The translations under genes and the position numbers were made by a program. From Siphonodentalium dalli (lineage: Eukaryota; Mollusca; Scaphopoda; Gadilida; Siphonodentaliidae), in the NCBI GenBank assembly GCA_032622095.1, contig CP136063.1, forward strand, positions 62,695,897 through 62,759,896: a stretch of 64,000 nt of DNA. The letters are read 5' to 3'. The notes beneath the pieces were generated by a model, which made no database searches, was not told the DNA's origin, and worked only from the letters and a program-made list of their open reading frames with translations. Shown piece after piece: positions 20,483 through 31,935 of the stretch (positions are counted from its first letter, which is position 1; every line of letters starts with the position of its first letter).

Positions 20483-20652
20483 CAATTTGATGTTAAATTT
20501 ACAGTCTGTAATCACTTGAATGCGATTTGATGTTAAATTTACAGTCTGTAATCACTTGAATGCGATTTGGTGTTAAATTTACAGTCTGTAATCACTTGAA
20601 TGCAATTTGGTGTTAAATTTACAGTCTGTAATCACTTGAATGCGATTTGGTG
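20483..20652 (+). repeat. 40-bp tandem repeat, four units
   Basis: Units of 40 bp contain GATGTTAAATTTACAGTCTG and TAATCACTTGAATGC and are nearly identical, differing at one or two positions. They lie in the same BEN-gene intron as the ribozyme motif. Confidence 0.9.
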
Positions 20653-21704
20653 TTCATTCTCAGTTGCTGAATGTTCCATTCTTGCCTCAGTGTGCATTTT
20701 TTAACACTGCAGAAATTCATTACAAAATGGAGAGTATTTGAAAATAATTCTTTTATGTTTCCACATTATAAATTATCCCAAATATTCAGTCATATCGTTA
20801 TTGTTAGAAATGGGGCATAGATGCCGTATTATGAGAAAAGTGTCTCACAAAAATACACCTGACAAAATTTCGAATCAAACACTGTAAAAGTGTCATTGTA
20901 TTTTTGTATTGGTGTCACCACAAGAGCATTAACTTTGAATGGTTGCAGTGTTAAAATCTGTCCAAACAAATTCAACAAGTTAAGAGATGTTAAAATATAT
21001 TATGTAGATTATCAGTGCTATATTGAGTTTTCCATTCTCAGATACTGGGGCATTTCAATAACATAAAACTTGATAAAATTTCATAACCTTTAACTGTTTA
21101 GCTTTTATATTAAGTTTTGTTTTTCTCTCCCAACAGAATATCTTTTGGCTTACTGCAAAAAAAGGGAGTGGATTCAGCCGACGAACATTGAACCAGTAAT
21201 GCACATGTGTGGTTCAGTTTTCATATATTATTTACCCGAATGACCTCATTCTACTAATTAACTGATGTGTTATATGAAGATAACCACGATGTCAACTAGA
21301 CATTTCAGAACTGTCAAATTATTCTTTGAACTGCAATTGTGCCTTTTTCTCAATTAACTCAGTCACCGCTATTATATATAATATCCTTATATATTTAAAC
21401 ATGGAAAATATCCAGAGTTTAACAAAAACTGTTGGGCCTAGCTAATTTATTTGAATTTATAGTGACATCAAAATGCTTATTCTTTCAGTGAAGAGTCCAA
21501 GAATAAAGACAAAAAGAAAGCAGAACAGGAAAAGAAACAGTGAACATGGACATAATAATAGTATAATACTATAGACAATGACTATTGAACTGTGTGTTAC
21601 ATGTACATGTATATGGTGTAGATATCCTATTCTGCTCTATAATAAATACGAGATGAATTTCATTCTGGAATCAATTTCTTAACGAAACGTGGATAGAATG
21701 CCAA

Positions 21705-23237
21705 TTGGTTGCAAGTACGGTAAGTGACTCTATTAATAGATTGATGCACACTTACTGTTGGTGCTATTTTAACCCTTCTGTGACTGGAGCTTCCTGTGTC
21801 AATACATTATCTCAGATAACCACATTATCTCAGTCAGCTTACAAGAAAAATCACTGTACGGAGACAGCCTTGACTCGAATTTTTAACGACTTGCTGTGTG
21901 CGACAGATGAGGGCAAACTCTCCATTCTTACATGCCTTGACCTCTCTGCGGCGTTTGACACGCTCGATCATTCCATCCTGTTAAAACGCCTTTCTGTGAC
22001 TTTCGGAATGTCCGGCACGGTATTAAAGTGGTTCCATTCTTACGTAACCGAGAGAACTCAATCAGTTATTGTTAATTCTACGACGTCTAACCCCGTGCAT
22101 CTATCATATGGAGTGCCCCAAGGTTCTGTGCTGGGACCTGTACTATATCTCGTTTACACACAGCCTCTTGGAAACATCATCGAAAAACACAACATTCAGT
22201 ATCACATGTATGCAGACGATACCCAAATGTACATATCAGTTGAGCCATCGATCTTAGACGAAGCAATTTCTCAAGTTCAGACATGCGTTTCAGAAGTTAA
22301 AACATGGATGGAGATCAACAAACTCAAACTTAACGAAAGCAAAACTGAAATTATGCTTTGTGGAACTAACGCTCGGTTGAAGGGGGTCAGTCTTAATGCC
22401 ACGCTCATCGGCGACAGTGTAATTGAATTTTCTGATGTTATTAAAAACCTCGGTGTGACCATCGACAAAAACTTCTCAATGTCATCTCACATCAGCAACC
22501 TATGCAGGTCCTTATATATGGAGCTCCGGCGCATTTCGCATATACGTCCATATATCTCCGAACAATCCACACAAATATTGATGTCCTCATTTGTGTTATC
22601 CAAAATCGATTACTGTAATTCTATTTTAGCAGGACTCCCAGATTATCAACTTCACAAACTTCAAAAAATTGTTAATATTGCTGCAAAAATTGTGTGCCGT
22701 GCAGGCAAATTTGATCATGTTACCCCACTGTTGTATAAATTACATTGGCTTCCCATATTTGAACGAATTGTGTACAAACATGCTACTTTGTGTTATAGAA
22801 AGTCGGATATTGATAATGCTTTGCCACCATATATTGATACATTGTTGGTCAAATATGTACCTGCTCGACCACTTCGATCACAGGATGCGAATGCGATGGT
22901 TGTACCTAAACGAGATCTGATGTACTTTGGTCGCCGTTCTTTCGAGGTCTACGGGCCGACCATTTGGAACAACCTTCCCAAAGAGGTGAAACAGTCTGAC
23001 TGTTTGGAAACATTCAAATCGGCCCTAAAAACTCACCTATTCATCTCCCATTTCGGACAAATAACATCAGAAAACGTTGAGGAGACTTAATTATTGAAAT
23101 ACATGCATATTATTTATTGCGTATATGTTATAGTGTGAATGTGTGTGACTGCGTTTGTGTGAATTGTTCAGCGCCATGAGCCATACGGGATATGGCGCTA
23201 TACAAATACTCTATATTATTATTATTATTATTATTAT
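21705..23237 (+). pseudogene. 5'-truncated L2-like LINE, RT open for ~460 codons
   Basis: A single open frame to 23090 carries YKKNHCTETAL, CLDLSAAFDTLDHSILLKRL, YGVPQGSVLGPVLYLVYTQP and the catalytic YADDTQMY box, then NKLKLNESKTE, LGVTIDKNFSM, SKIDYCNSILAGLP and HWLPI, ending WNNLPKEVKQ. The tail (GGATATGGCGCTATACAAAT then TATTATTATT repeats to 23237) is typical of the L2/CR1 group. The endonuclease and first RT blocks are absent, so the intact-looking frame is a truncated insertion, not a functional element. The true 5' junction is between about 21700 and 21830; the ORF start is probably flank. The catalytic motifs are undamaged, so the insertion is fairly recent, and it lies just 3' of the BEN gene. 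Confidence 0.85.
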
Positions 23238-23249
23238 ATGCAAGCCCCC

Positions 23250-23395
23250 CCCCCCCCATAGGGAACCTCGCATATATAAGAGACTACATTGGCATAACAA
23301 TATTTATCCCTATGGGAAATTCACATATATAAGAGAATGCACTGGCACATGATGATTTATGGTGCACCAGCGCAGCCCACACCATGAAAGGGTTA
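23250..23395. mobile_element. Relic of the palindromic piggyBac MITE family
   Basis: CCTCGCATATATAAGAGA, ATTGGC and TATATAAGAGAATGCACTGG are hairpin arms of the MITE at 11879-12308, and the segment ends AAAGGGTTAA like its right end. The left end is missing. Confidence 0.6.
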
Positions 23396-23599
23396 ATATC
23401 CAGCTTGCCTTTGAGCTGTTTGAGAAATGTTAGCTCCTTAAAAGAATATCTCACCACCACATACTGCTCATACCACTTGTATTTTGAAAAGCTATAGGAT
23501 TCACAGGTCAGGTTTTTGGTAAACAATTATTTATATACATGATATTGAAAAGTCATATTGATGATGGAAATAACACTAGTATCATTTATCTTGGTGATC

Positions 23600-23880
23600 T
23601 AAAACTACTGGGAACATCAATATTGATGATCGAAAAGCCCTAGGAACATTAGTGGGAACACCGATATAAGCATTCAGAGACCCTAGGAACATTAGCAGGA
23701 ACACCTACATGTATATAAGTGTTCGGAGACCCTAGGAACATTAGTACAAACATCTATAAGTGTTCGGAGACCCTAGGAACATTAGTACAAACATCTATAA
23801 GTGTTCGGAGACCGTAGGAACATCGATATAAGTATTCGGAGGTTCCTAGGAACATCTATATTAGTGTTCCCTCGCTATAA
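23600..23880 (+). repeat. 41-bp degenerate minisatellite
   Basis: Five to six units contain GTTCGGAGACCCTAGGAACA and TTAGTACAAACATCTATAAG. The two central units are almost identical while the outer ones are degenerate. GTGTTC/GAACAC words continue to about 24000. Confidence 0.8.
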
Positions 23881-25417
23881 AGCTAATTTGCATAATTCGG
23901 CCTGTGGGAACACTTACATAATAGTGTAATGGGTCAGGAGTGCCCTTAGTGTTCTCACTAGTGTTCTTAGACACTTCTCAGAACACTTGCTGAACATTAA
24001 GCGAACATGTTCGAGTTCGGTATGGGATGCCACACGCCGTCGTTGACATCATGCTTCCGCTCTGGGAGACTCAGAAAACAGATCGCTGAGGGTGGGTGCA
24101 TTTTGGACGTAGCAGGGATTAGATTGGTTGCAGGTGTAAAGACATTGAAGAATTCATGTCTGTTATACCCTCGGAAGCGGGGCTCCACGACGGGGTGTGG
24201 TATCTTACGTATTGATTGCCTATTATTATGTTTATTCACATTTTATTCAATAAATTGATTAACGTCAATATCTGTTGCCCAACTCCATGGACTCAATAGA
24301 ATTTCAAGGGTTCTGACTCTTCATAAGTAAAGGAGTTAGAGGCCAATCCCGGGTCACTCAAAGGGTAGGACGTTACAGTAACCTACAGGGTCCGATTCCC
24401 TAAGTATAGCACATAATTATGTCAATCTCATGTTACTGAATATCTATTCTAGTCCTATATTCTAAAAATCATTCCTGGACCATCACATAGCCGCCAATAG
24501 AATGACTTCTGATGTAACCCCCCCCCCCCCCCCCCCCCCCCATAATTGGCCAAATTTTCAACTTTTGGAAATTCGAAGGTAAAAAAATATAAAAATTTTG
24601 AAATTCCATATTCCTAATTTTCAAAATATAAGTCATTTTAGTTGGAAAATTTTGAATCAACGCCTTGGAATTTAGAATTAAACTTTATTCTAAATTCCAA
24701 TTCGTAGATTCGGAATTTTCAGACTAAAATTTATTAAATTTTTAAAAAGTCTGTTTCAAACTATCAAATCCAGTTCTTCTCTATCACATAGCCCTACAAC
24801 AGTTGGACATTTGTTGGCTCACGGTTAGACCAGTTGGAAATTTTTATACTGCCACATAGTTGTAGCTACCTTGTTTTGCACGAACATTCGATAATTTCCA
24901 AATCAAATTACCAATTCTTCAAAATTTTTGTAAACAAAATTCGAACTATATAAGGTATCAGTACGTTTTTCTAACTAGTATAGCGGGTGATTTCTAACTG
25001 CAGTTGGAATTATTATTATTGCCAAATATTATATAATGTTGGGATTTTATAACTAGTATAGTTACAATGGAAAATTTCCACCTAACAGATTCGATATCCA
25101 GATAATTAATCTATATCATATATAGCATGCAATCGTATAATAATCACAAAGTCAGATAGAGTCGTTGAGTGTTTAAATGCAAAAATTCAAAATTTTCTTT
25201 CCGGTAGATAACACCACAAAATATGCATACAATGCCCAATTATGACGGATAATGATATAATGAAATCAAGCCCCCAGATAGACTGAAAAGCAATTGCGAG
25301 TTTTAAGCCCAAATTCTGAAATTTTTCTTCCACCGGGTCAGAACATGATCGACCCAGTTGATGTTGAACTCCATTATGCATATGTATATAATTATATCTA
25401 TTATATATTTTGGAAGA
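23881..25417. other. No gene; homopolymer C tract
   Basis: Two overlapping 80-codon ORFs on opposite strands at 23997-24258 show no family motifs. A run of about 23 C lies at 24518-24541. From 24550 to 25400 the sequence is AT-rich with nothing recognisable. Confidence 0.5.
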
Positions 25418-26133
25418 TCTGTCTGTGTGTGTGTCTGTGTGTCTGTGTGTGTGTCTGTGTGTCTGTAATCGATGGACTCGAAAACGGCTGAGCCGATTTT
25501 GATGAAACTTGGTATGTGAGGGTATTTTCGGCCGGGGAGTGACATAGGCCTATTAATTTGCCCGTGCGACGTGACCTTGACATCGGGTAATTTCAAGGTC
25601 AAATGCCCAAATATCACGGGATTTCGATGAAACTTGGTATGTTGGGGGTACCTCCGGCCGGGGAGTGGCATAAACCTATTAATTTTCCTGTGCGACGTGA
25701 CCTTGAAATCGGGTCATTTCATGGTCGAACACCCGAATATCACGGGATTTCGATGAAAATTAGTGTCTAGGGATACTTTCGGTCAGGGAGTCTCATAAGC
25801 CTATTCATTTGCCCGTGTGACGAGACCTTGACCTTGAAATCGGGTCAATTCAAGGTCAAATCGCGAATTTTGATGGGATTTCCACAAAATTTGATACATA
25901 GGGTTACTTTTGTCCACTGAGTATTTTGGACAGGTCAAATCGTGACCCCGACCTGACCTTGACCTTCTAAATGATCAATTCAAGGTCAAATCGGGTAAAA
26001 CCGGATGGATTTCGACGGGTACTTTTGTCCGGGCAGTGTTTTTGGACTGGTCAAATCGTGACCCCACTTGGCCTTGACCTTCAAAATGGACAATTCAAGG
26101 TCAAAGCCCAGACGAAGTCGGGTCACCTTCTAG
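25418..26133 (+). mobile_element. Non-autonomous canonical Helitron with tandem core
   Basis: The element begins TC (TCTGTCTGTGTG) after an A at 25417 and ends CTAG before a T at 26134, as expected for Helitrons inserted in an AT site without target duplication. A hairpin at 26107-26122 (CCC-A-GAC, loop GAA, GTC-GGG) lies 7 bases before CTAG, the usual spacing. The body is a (TG)n-like start followed by four to five diverged units of about 125-130 bp, marked by TTTCGATGAAACTTGGTATG, GGCCGGGGAGTG and GACGTGACCTTGA. No protein is encoded. This end type differs from the Helentron-type ends elsewhere in the window. Confidence 0.75.
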
Positions 26134-26503
26134 TACATATATATATATATATATATATTAGAATTTTGGAAAATTTTATGTGGTACACCCCCTCCCCCAA
26201 TAAAAATTTCTTAGCAACATCCCTGATGACTGGTATATAGGTTATTCATATAGGTTATTCATCTAGTTCCATCAACGACCTCCCCATGCTCTTATGGTTG
26301 GTATATAGGTTATTCATATAGGTTATTCATCTAATTCCATCAACTATTTCCTTTTGCATGCATTTGCAACACCTATTCATTATCAGACTGGGATGCAGGC
26401 AGGCAAAAATTCATTCTAGAAATTTGTTAAGTTTAGATTTGGCACCATCCGATATGACAGCATGGGTCATAGAAGCATGTCCCATGTCATATTCTTTTAT
26501 TCC

Positions 26504-27046
26504 AGCACAATGGATAACTACCACAATATAAAAGCCAAGTCGCTGCAGATTGCCGGCATATTTACCCGGCTACGAAATGGCACATACAACCTGGATACGG
26601 CATTCAATTTAGCTGTACAAGCAACAGATTCAATTGATAGATCTGCTAATCTTATGAATTTAAAGGATAAAGAACAACGGAAGAAAAACCAGGAAGCTCA
26701 GCACGAGATATACATTTTGAAGCAGGACCTGAAGTCTGCAAAGGCTCAGGCGACGAAATTTCAAAATGACCTCTCGCAAGAATTAGAAAATTCTCAACAA
26801 TCACAAATGTGTGAACTCTCGCAACAATCACAAAAGTCAATAGTGACAGATGAGAGTCTTTTCTGAAGATTTCTCTGAAGATTTTGACGAGCCGGAAGAT
26901 ATTCAAAAGTGTAAATCGAAATATGAAGTAAATGAGTCCAAAGATCATGAATTAGAAGACTCTGAAAATCACGAAGTAGCCAAAGATCATGAAGTAGAAG
27001 ACTCCAAAGATCAAGGAGTAGAAGACTCAGAAATTCTGGATATGTG
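26504..27046 (+). CDS. Small coiled-coil/acidic protein, unknown
   Basis: An acceptor (TTTTATTCCAG) precedes 26504 and an ATG lies at 26510. About 118 codons encode an N-terminal segment (QIAGIFTRLRNGTYNLD), then a Lys/Gln-rich probable coiled coil (KKNQEAQHEIYILKQDLKSA) and Gln/Ser repeats, ending at 26866. Overlapping in another frame, 26850-27047 encodes acidic repeats built on KDHEVEDS, which looks like the frameshifted continuation. AATAAA occurs near 27108, 60 bases past the stop. I recognise no family. The acceptor, ordered composition and polyadenylation signal suggest a real terminal exon with one frameshift. Confidence 0.4.
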
Positions 27047-27129
27047 AAAAATTAATTTTCATAGTCCATGTCATCATGATAGTTGTGATCTCAGAACATG
27101 ACTAGAATAATAAAACTTGGAACACAGTT

Positions 27130-28105
27130 GCAGCGATTGCTGAATTCTGGAGGACAGATGTACCAACACTGAAGTATTATAAAGTTTTTTTATGTATCGT
27201 TCTGGCAATACCAATATAAATTTTAGCGTGGGCATAATTTTGATTCAGATTATAACAAATCATGTTTTTGATTAAAAGGTGGAGTTGGCTGTGGCTAAAC
27301 TAATTAAGAACACTCAAATATGTCGTGAAGTTTTCTAACTGCCTTAGGGTCATTTGAGAATCAAGAGAAGTGCTTTTTCCCAAAGAGGAAAATTTACAAT
27401 TCTGTGAAATGTTGTTTTTTGGTGTCACCATATTTCATTACAAAATGAACCTATTATATTGATACGAAGGTTTAATTTGTATAACAACCATACCAGATAG
27501 TGTCATGTAAGCACATTCTGAACCATTTTTCTCAAGAAATGCCCAGAACTACTTTTCGGAAGAGTTTTGTCCCAAGGCATGGTAGAGACCTAAATTTTAT
27601 CTCTATAGTGTAACCATTGACATATTGCTCAAGTATGTGAAAGATTTTTTATTATCCTATTGAAATAACTGCCCACGATTGCAAGTTTTTATTATTATTG
27701 TCATTGCTGCTACTCGGAATTTGTCTATGGCATAAATAAACATTTTATACATAATTTAGGTACTACCTTGATTAATCCCTTTAAGGGATTTCAGACCCGA
27801 AACCCAAAACTACCAATAACTACAGATGGAAAGTGAAAAAACATTTTCAGGCAAATGACTGATTACAATGTTCATATCCAATGGTGAGTTGGAATACTAG
27901 TCTAGGCTATTTCATGCCACAACAGTCATTCTTATCCAAGCACTATTTTTAGGAGTGAAATATCACTCCTCAGAGACTTTAGGAGTGCAACTATTTGCAT
28001 GTCTGAATTTTCTAGAATGCCAGGCCTGTATTCTTACTCTGGTGTCGGAGTGGATATTTGGGTTTTGACACATTTCATGTTTGACATGAGAAAATAATTA
28101 AACTC
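27130..28105. other. No gene seen
   Basis: No ORFs with motifs, repeats or splice-bounded exons are supported here. Confidence 0.5.
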
Positions 28106-28597
28106 AAAGGTACTCAATCCGATCAGAGGGTCCTATATTACTATTTCTTTGGCTTTGGGGGTAAAAAATAATTGATTCGAGTCGAGGAACCTACCAACCA
28201 ACGCTCAGGGTGATCAGATATCGATATTTGAAGTTTCGTTATTTCTATTCTTTCTGTCCCAGAACACGCCGTCAAAAGGATGTTCTCGATCAAAATTGCG
28301 TTATTATTACCACTTGATTTTAGAGTTATCCATCCTTGTCTGTTTGAATAGTGTTTTGGTGTACACATCTCGAGCAGATTACAAAGTTAAGGGCAATTAT
28401 TAGTTGCTCTCGAGAAAATAACAAATTTCAAAAATCAATATCTAATAACTCTGAGCTTTGTTTGATGGGTTCCTCGACTCGAATCAAATATTTTTTACCC
28501 CCAAAGCCAAAGAAATAATAATATAGGACCCTCTGATCGGATTGTTGTTGTTGGAATCTGTTGAGATGGGGACCCTCTGATCGGATTGAGTACCTTT
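28106..28597. mobile_element. Long-TIR element, short member
   Basis: The left end AAAGGTACTCAATCCGATCA and the right end close as inverted repeats. A second pair of long arms inside (TTTCTTTGGCTTTGGGGGTA and its complement, with TCGAGTCGAGGAACC) makes the element fold over most of its length. The right end carries its terminal motif twice (GGACCCTCTGATCGGATTG near 28526 and 28570). A 2.1-kb relative with the same ends is at 46256-48337. The superfamily is not assigned because the target duplication is unclear. Confidence 0.7.
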
Positions 28598-29105
28598 AAG
28601 TGGAAAAAATCAAGTGCTTCTCCTGATTGTGAAATGACCCTGTAGTGAGCTTTCTATCTCGATTTCTGAATAGCATTATTAACCCAAATTGTCCCAGAAA
28701 GATTTTTTTGTCCGGCCTGGCATTATGCCGTATACATACAACCAAAAAAGCAAAAATGCCAGATCACCATTGAAAAAGCAAGTGCAACCCACCTGAATGT
28801 TGAAATTAAACATCCACATAGATTTGAGTGTTCTTGGTTGAAAGGGGTGATGTGGAGGCCACATTATCATATTCAGCGAAAGACCAAGATTACTATTTTA
28901 ATTTTCTTATTTCAGATTTTTAGCTCCATCAAAGTCACATATTGGCATGGACACAATATCAACCATGTCGGTCACTGTTCCTTCACAAATATGCACTGTT
29001 TACTCATTAGATCCTGTAGCTACATTGCACCATTGTAGCTTGTAAAATAGCATGTTTCTAAGCTGTTGTCGTTAGGTATTATATGTCAGTCTGTTCTCCC
29101 CAAAT

Positions 29106-29148
29106 CCTTTGTTTTCAAGTTAAGCTATTGTGTCATTGACATTTTCTC
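29106..29148 (+). mobile_element. Right-end fragment of Helentron-type element
   Basis: AGTTAAGCTATTGTGTCATT followed by GACATTTTCTCATT is a decayed version of the Helentron-type 3' end. It abuts the left end of the next element. Confidence 0.6.
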
Positions 29149-29149
29149 A

Positions 29150-29671
29150 TTAGCTTAACTTGACTTAGTCAAGGAAAGCTATTGCCATGGCCCGTTGTCC
29201 GGCGTCTGTGGGTCTGTATGTCCTCACCTATTGTGCTTCATTAATCATGAAATTTTTCATGGATGATGACATTGACATGTAGATGGGAACGAGTCATTCA
29301 ACAAAACAAGATGGCCGCCAGATGTCATTTTCAATTTTATTATTGCATCATATCGCGCCGGCTACAGGTACCATTTGTCTGATCATGATGAATTTTTCAT
29401 GGAAGTTGACATTGACATGCAGATGGAATGAGTCATTTTGGGGTCGTTCAGCAAAACAAGATGGCTGCCATCATCCATTTTGTATTTTAATACTATGTTT
29501 CAGTATAACACTATGCAAATACAGTAGAGGGCTACAGGCCGTATTATTTGTCCAATCACCATGAATGTACTAATGACTATTTCTTACATTTCATGAAACA
29601 AACATTTCATTGACAACAAATCTTTCAAAAAAATACACAAGTTAAGCTACTGTGTCATTGACACTTTCATT
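29150..29671 (+). mobile_element. Short tandem-repeat element with Helentron-type 3' end
   Basis: The left end TTAGCTTAACTTGACTTAGT then GCTATTGCCATGGC matches the family at 15724. Two to three degenerate core units follow (GACATGTAGATGGGAACGAG). The right end AGCTACTGTGTCATTGACAC then TTTCATT carries the same hairpin as the Helentron at 58421. A (TAAC)n run follows at 29721-29758. Confidence 0.75.
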
Positions 29672-30230
29672 ATTTTATGGTTTTGTTAACATTTTTCTCT
29701 TTTCTAGGCTTCCCACGTATGTACTAACTGTCTAACTAACTAACTAACTAACTAACTACTGAACAACTGAAATTCCATGATCTCAAGGACTATAATAATA
29801 CCAATAATTTAATCCAAGGATACCAATCCATTGATGCAGTCCAACTGAAAAATCATTCAACTGGACACTACTAGTATAGGTTTAAAAAAAAGTTCCCAAA
29901 GTTACTGTTCTAGCTGCCACACTATTATTCCATTATGATAAATGAATCAAAACTTTAACATCAGTGTAACCATTTACAATCCAATCATGTCTTGACAAAC
30001 TTATATTTCCTTTAATTAAGATGATTTTACAAGATTTTACAACATATCATACCTATTTAAAGATACAACTCTCAAAAAAACTATAATAATCCTCAACTTA
30101 CGCATTCTATGTTATGAGGTTACTGCAAAAAAAAATTCACAACTTGATTCCAGATTTATACATACTTTATATTACACAAAAAACCCAACAATAGTTTTAA
30201 TTTTATTTTCAGTGAGGCTTATTGCTAAAG

Positions 30231-31400
30231 ATGTCGTTCGATGTTAATCAATTCATCGAGAAAAAGGAAAGAGTACAAGCGAAAAACATTACTCAATGTC
30301 TCAAAAGAAGTCTGCCCACCAACGTCGTACCTACCCCGAAGTGAGGTCGTTATGACGATCAAAGTGCGAAAGAATCAATACGCCAAAACCCCAGTCTACC
30401 CAAACAAGAAAGGAAAGAGATAAAAAAAGGAAGAAAGAGAGTAGGGAACAATTGACAGACAACAAGAAGGAAACGGTGCGCCAAAAAGACAGACTGCGCA
30501 AACAAGAAGCGAGAAAATATAAAAAGACACAATGTGAAAAGAAAACAGATAGAAAAAGGAAGAAAGAAAGTAGGGAAAAAATTACTGAAAATGAGAACGA
30601 ACCTGTGCCCCAAAAGGACAGGCTGCGCAAACAAGTGGCAAGAAAAGACAAGATTACACAAAGTGAAAAGGAGAAAGATAAAAAAAAAGGTAGAAAGAAA
30701 GTCGGGAGAAAATTACAGAAAATGAGAAAGAACCTGTGCGCCAAAAGGACAGAAAAAGGAAGAAAGAAAATAGGGACAAAATTACTGAAAACGAGAAAGA
30801 ACCTGTGTGCCAAAAGGACAGAAAAAGAAAGAAAATATGGACAAAATTACTGAAAACGAGAAAGAACCTGTGCGCCAAAAGGACAGACTGCGCAAACAAG
30901 TAGCAAGAAAAGACAAGATTACACAAAGTGAAAAGGAGAAAGATCAAAAGAGAAAGAAAGCAGAGAAAAGGAGACAAATTCTCAGAGTCAGACTCGTAGA
31001 GACAAAAACACAATTTTAATCCAGAAAATTTGTCATCAACAGGCTGAAACGTACTCAGATGCACAGAAGAAATTGCAGCTGCAAACAGACAGGTTACGTA
31101 AAAAAGAACAGAGTAGGCAGAATCTTACAGACCAGCCTAAACTCACCAAAGCAAAGAAAATCCAACAATCTTCTGACAAAAACCGGAAAGCTGAATCTAG
31201 AGCAAGACAGTCTGAAGTTCAAAAGAAAATTCAACAATCCTCTGACAACAAACGGAAAACTGAATCCAGAAGAACACAATCTGAAGTGCAAAAAGAACTT
31301 ACACGCTCCACAGATAGACAGAGCAAGATGAAAGTTAGAGCTTTAAGAGACGCAGACACCTTCAAACAAGCTATATGTGTTGGACCAGAATTACATCTGT
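30231..31400 (+). pseudogene. Dead Helentron-like gene: Lys/Arg-rich N-terminal region
   Basis: An acceptor (TTTTATTTTCAG) precedes an ATG at 30231 that opens a short frame (FDVNQFIEKKERVQAK). From 30430 to 31330 all plus frames alternate between Lys/Arg/Gln-rich repeats built on QKDRLRKQVARKDKITQSEK and KRKAESRARQSEVQK. The intact Helentron at 52.2-52.8 kb has comparable basic repeats just before its DUF6570 domain. Frame switches are numerous, so it is not translatable. Long minus-strand ORFs rich in Leu/Phe here are shadows. Confidence 0.55.
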
Positions 31401-31610
31401 TCTTGCTGTCATCGATTAATGTATAAAGAGAGTGTTGTTCTGCTTACAGAACGACAGATACCCGAACACGAATGAGGAGATTCGTATGAATTTTATCACA
31501 GGAACAACGAGTAACGACCATCAAGAATATATTTGCAAGACATGTGACTGGTCACTCAAAAGAAACAAGATGCCACCACAAGCTCAAGCTAATTTTCCAT
31601 CTGACATTGA
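31345..31610 (+). pseudogene. DUF6570 N-terminal relic
   Basis: Across two frames the sequence reads FKQAI, then CSCCHRLMYKESVVLLTER, then EYICKTCDWSLKRNKMPPQA. The same order appears in the Helentron at 52.98-53.2 kb (CSVCQQTWFKESVV and EWICTTCNKSLKNGRIP). The Cys pairs suggest a zinc-binding module. A stop and a frameshift separate the blocks. The sequence then jumps straight to the C-terminal half of the helicase, so the Rep domain is deleted. Confidence 0.65.
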
Positions 31611-31935
31611 TGCATTGCTGCAGCCTTTGGGATATACTTACGAGCAGTATTTTAACGCCTTTGACATGGAACCAGACGCGGCTGTGCCACTGTACTATAC
31701 AAAAGGGCTAGTTAATTCTGCTACAGGGGTCATTACCAGTTTCGTCCCAGATATGGATTTGGATCACCTTGATACATAAACCTGAATATAATATATATAT
31801 TCGTTAGATTTGAAAATTCAACAACAGGAGAACAAAGAAGACTAAAATTCAAAAACATTCTTCCCGCAGAAGATACAACACCTATAGAAGTTCACGAAGC
31901 TCAGGTCAGATTCGGCAAAGTCACAGCCACACGTC

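Larger units (their letters stand above)
17121..21574 (+). pseudogene. BEN-domain coiled-coil gene, multi-exon, decaying
   Basis: Exons 17121-17771, 18237-18332, 18941-19108, 19483-19751, 21137 to about 21210, and possibly 21489-21574 have good borders and mostly agreeing phase-1 joins. Exon 1 encodes KRGASTGLKELIQKEQG, a basic stretch, then a coiled coil (EEIALLNVQLEQLKQR) interrupted by TGA at 17651, probably a CGA-to-TGA change. Exon 4 encodes LFSPDD-type start, NNVIDLIFTP, then after one extra A near 19652 ELAASRGCGLRQPKG and QPLDATKVLAVK; with exon 5 (EYLLAYCKKREW) this fits a BEN domain (LF..EL..S...G ... LD..K+..I). BEN proteins bind DNA and act in chromatin repression. The last exon is basic (KTKRKQNRKRN), with AATAAA at 21641. 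There is also a frameshift near 19070. Domain identity is by motif only. Confidence 0.5.

Noticed and set aside
23997-24258. Overlapping 80- and 83-codon ORFs on opposite strands
   Set aside because: Neither has family motifs or splice signals; overlapping frames of equal length suggest chance.
24340-24405. tRNA-like or SINE-like boxes (CACTCAAAGGGTAGGACG and GGGTCCGATTCCC)
   Set aside because: The B-box-like word is good but the spacing to the A-box-like word is too short and no cloverleaf or poly-A tail is seen.
30331-31064. Long minus-strand ORFs rich in Leu, Phe and Ser that look like membrane proteins
   Set aside because: They are the antisense of Lys/Arg/Gln-rich repeats; the plus strand has the homologous Helentron features.
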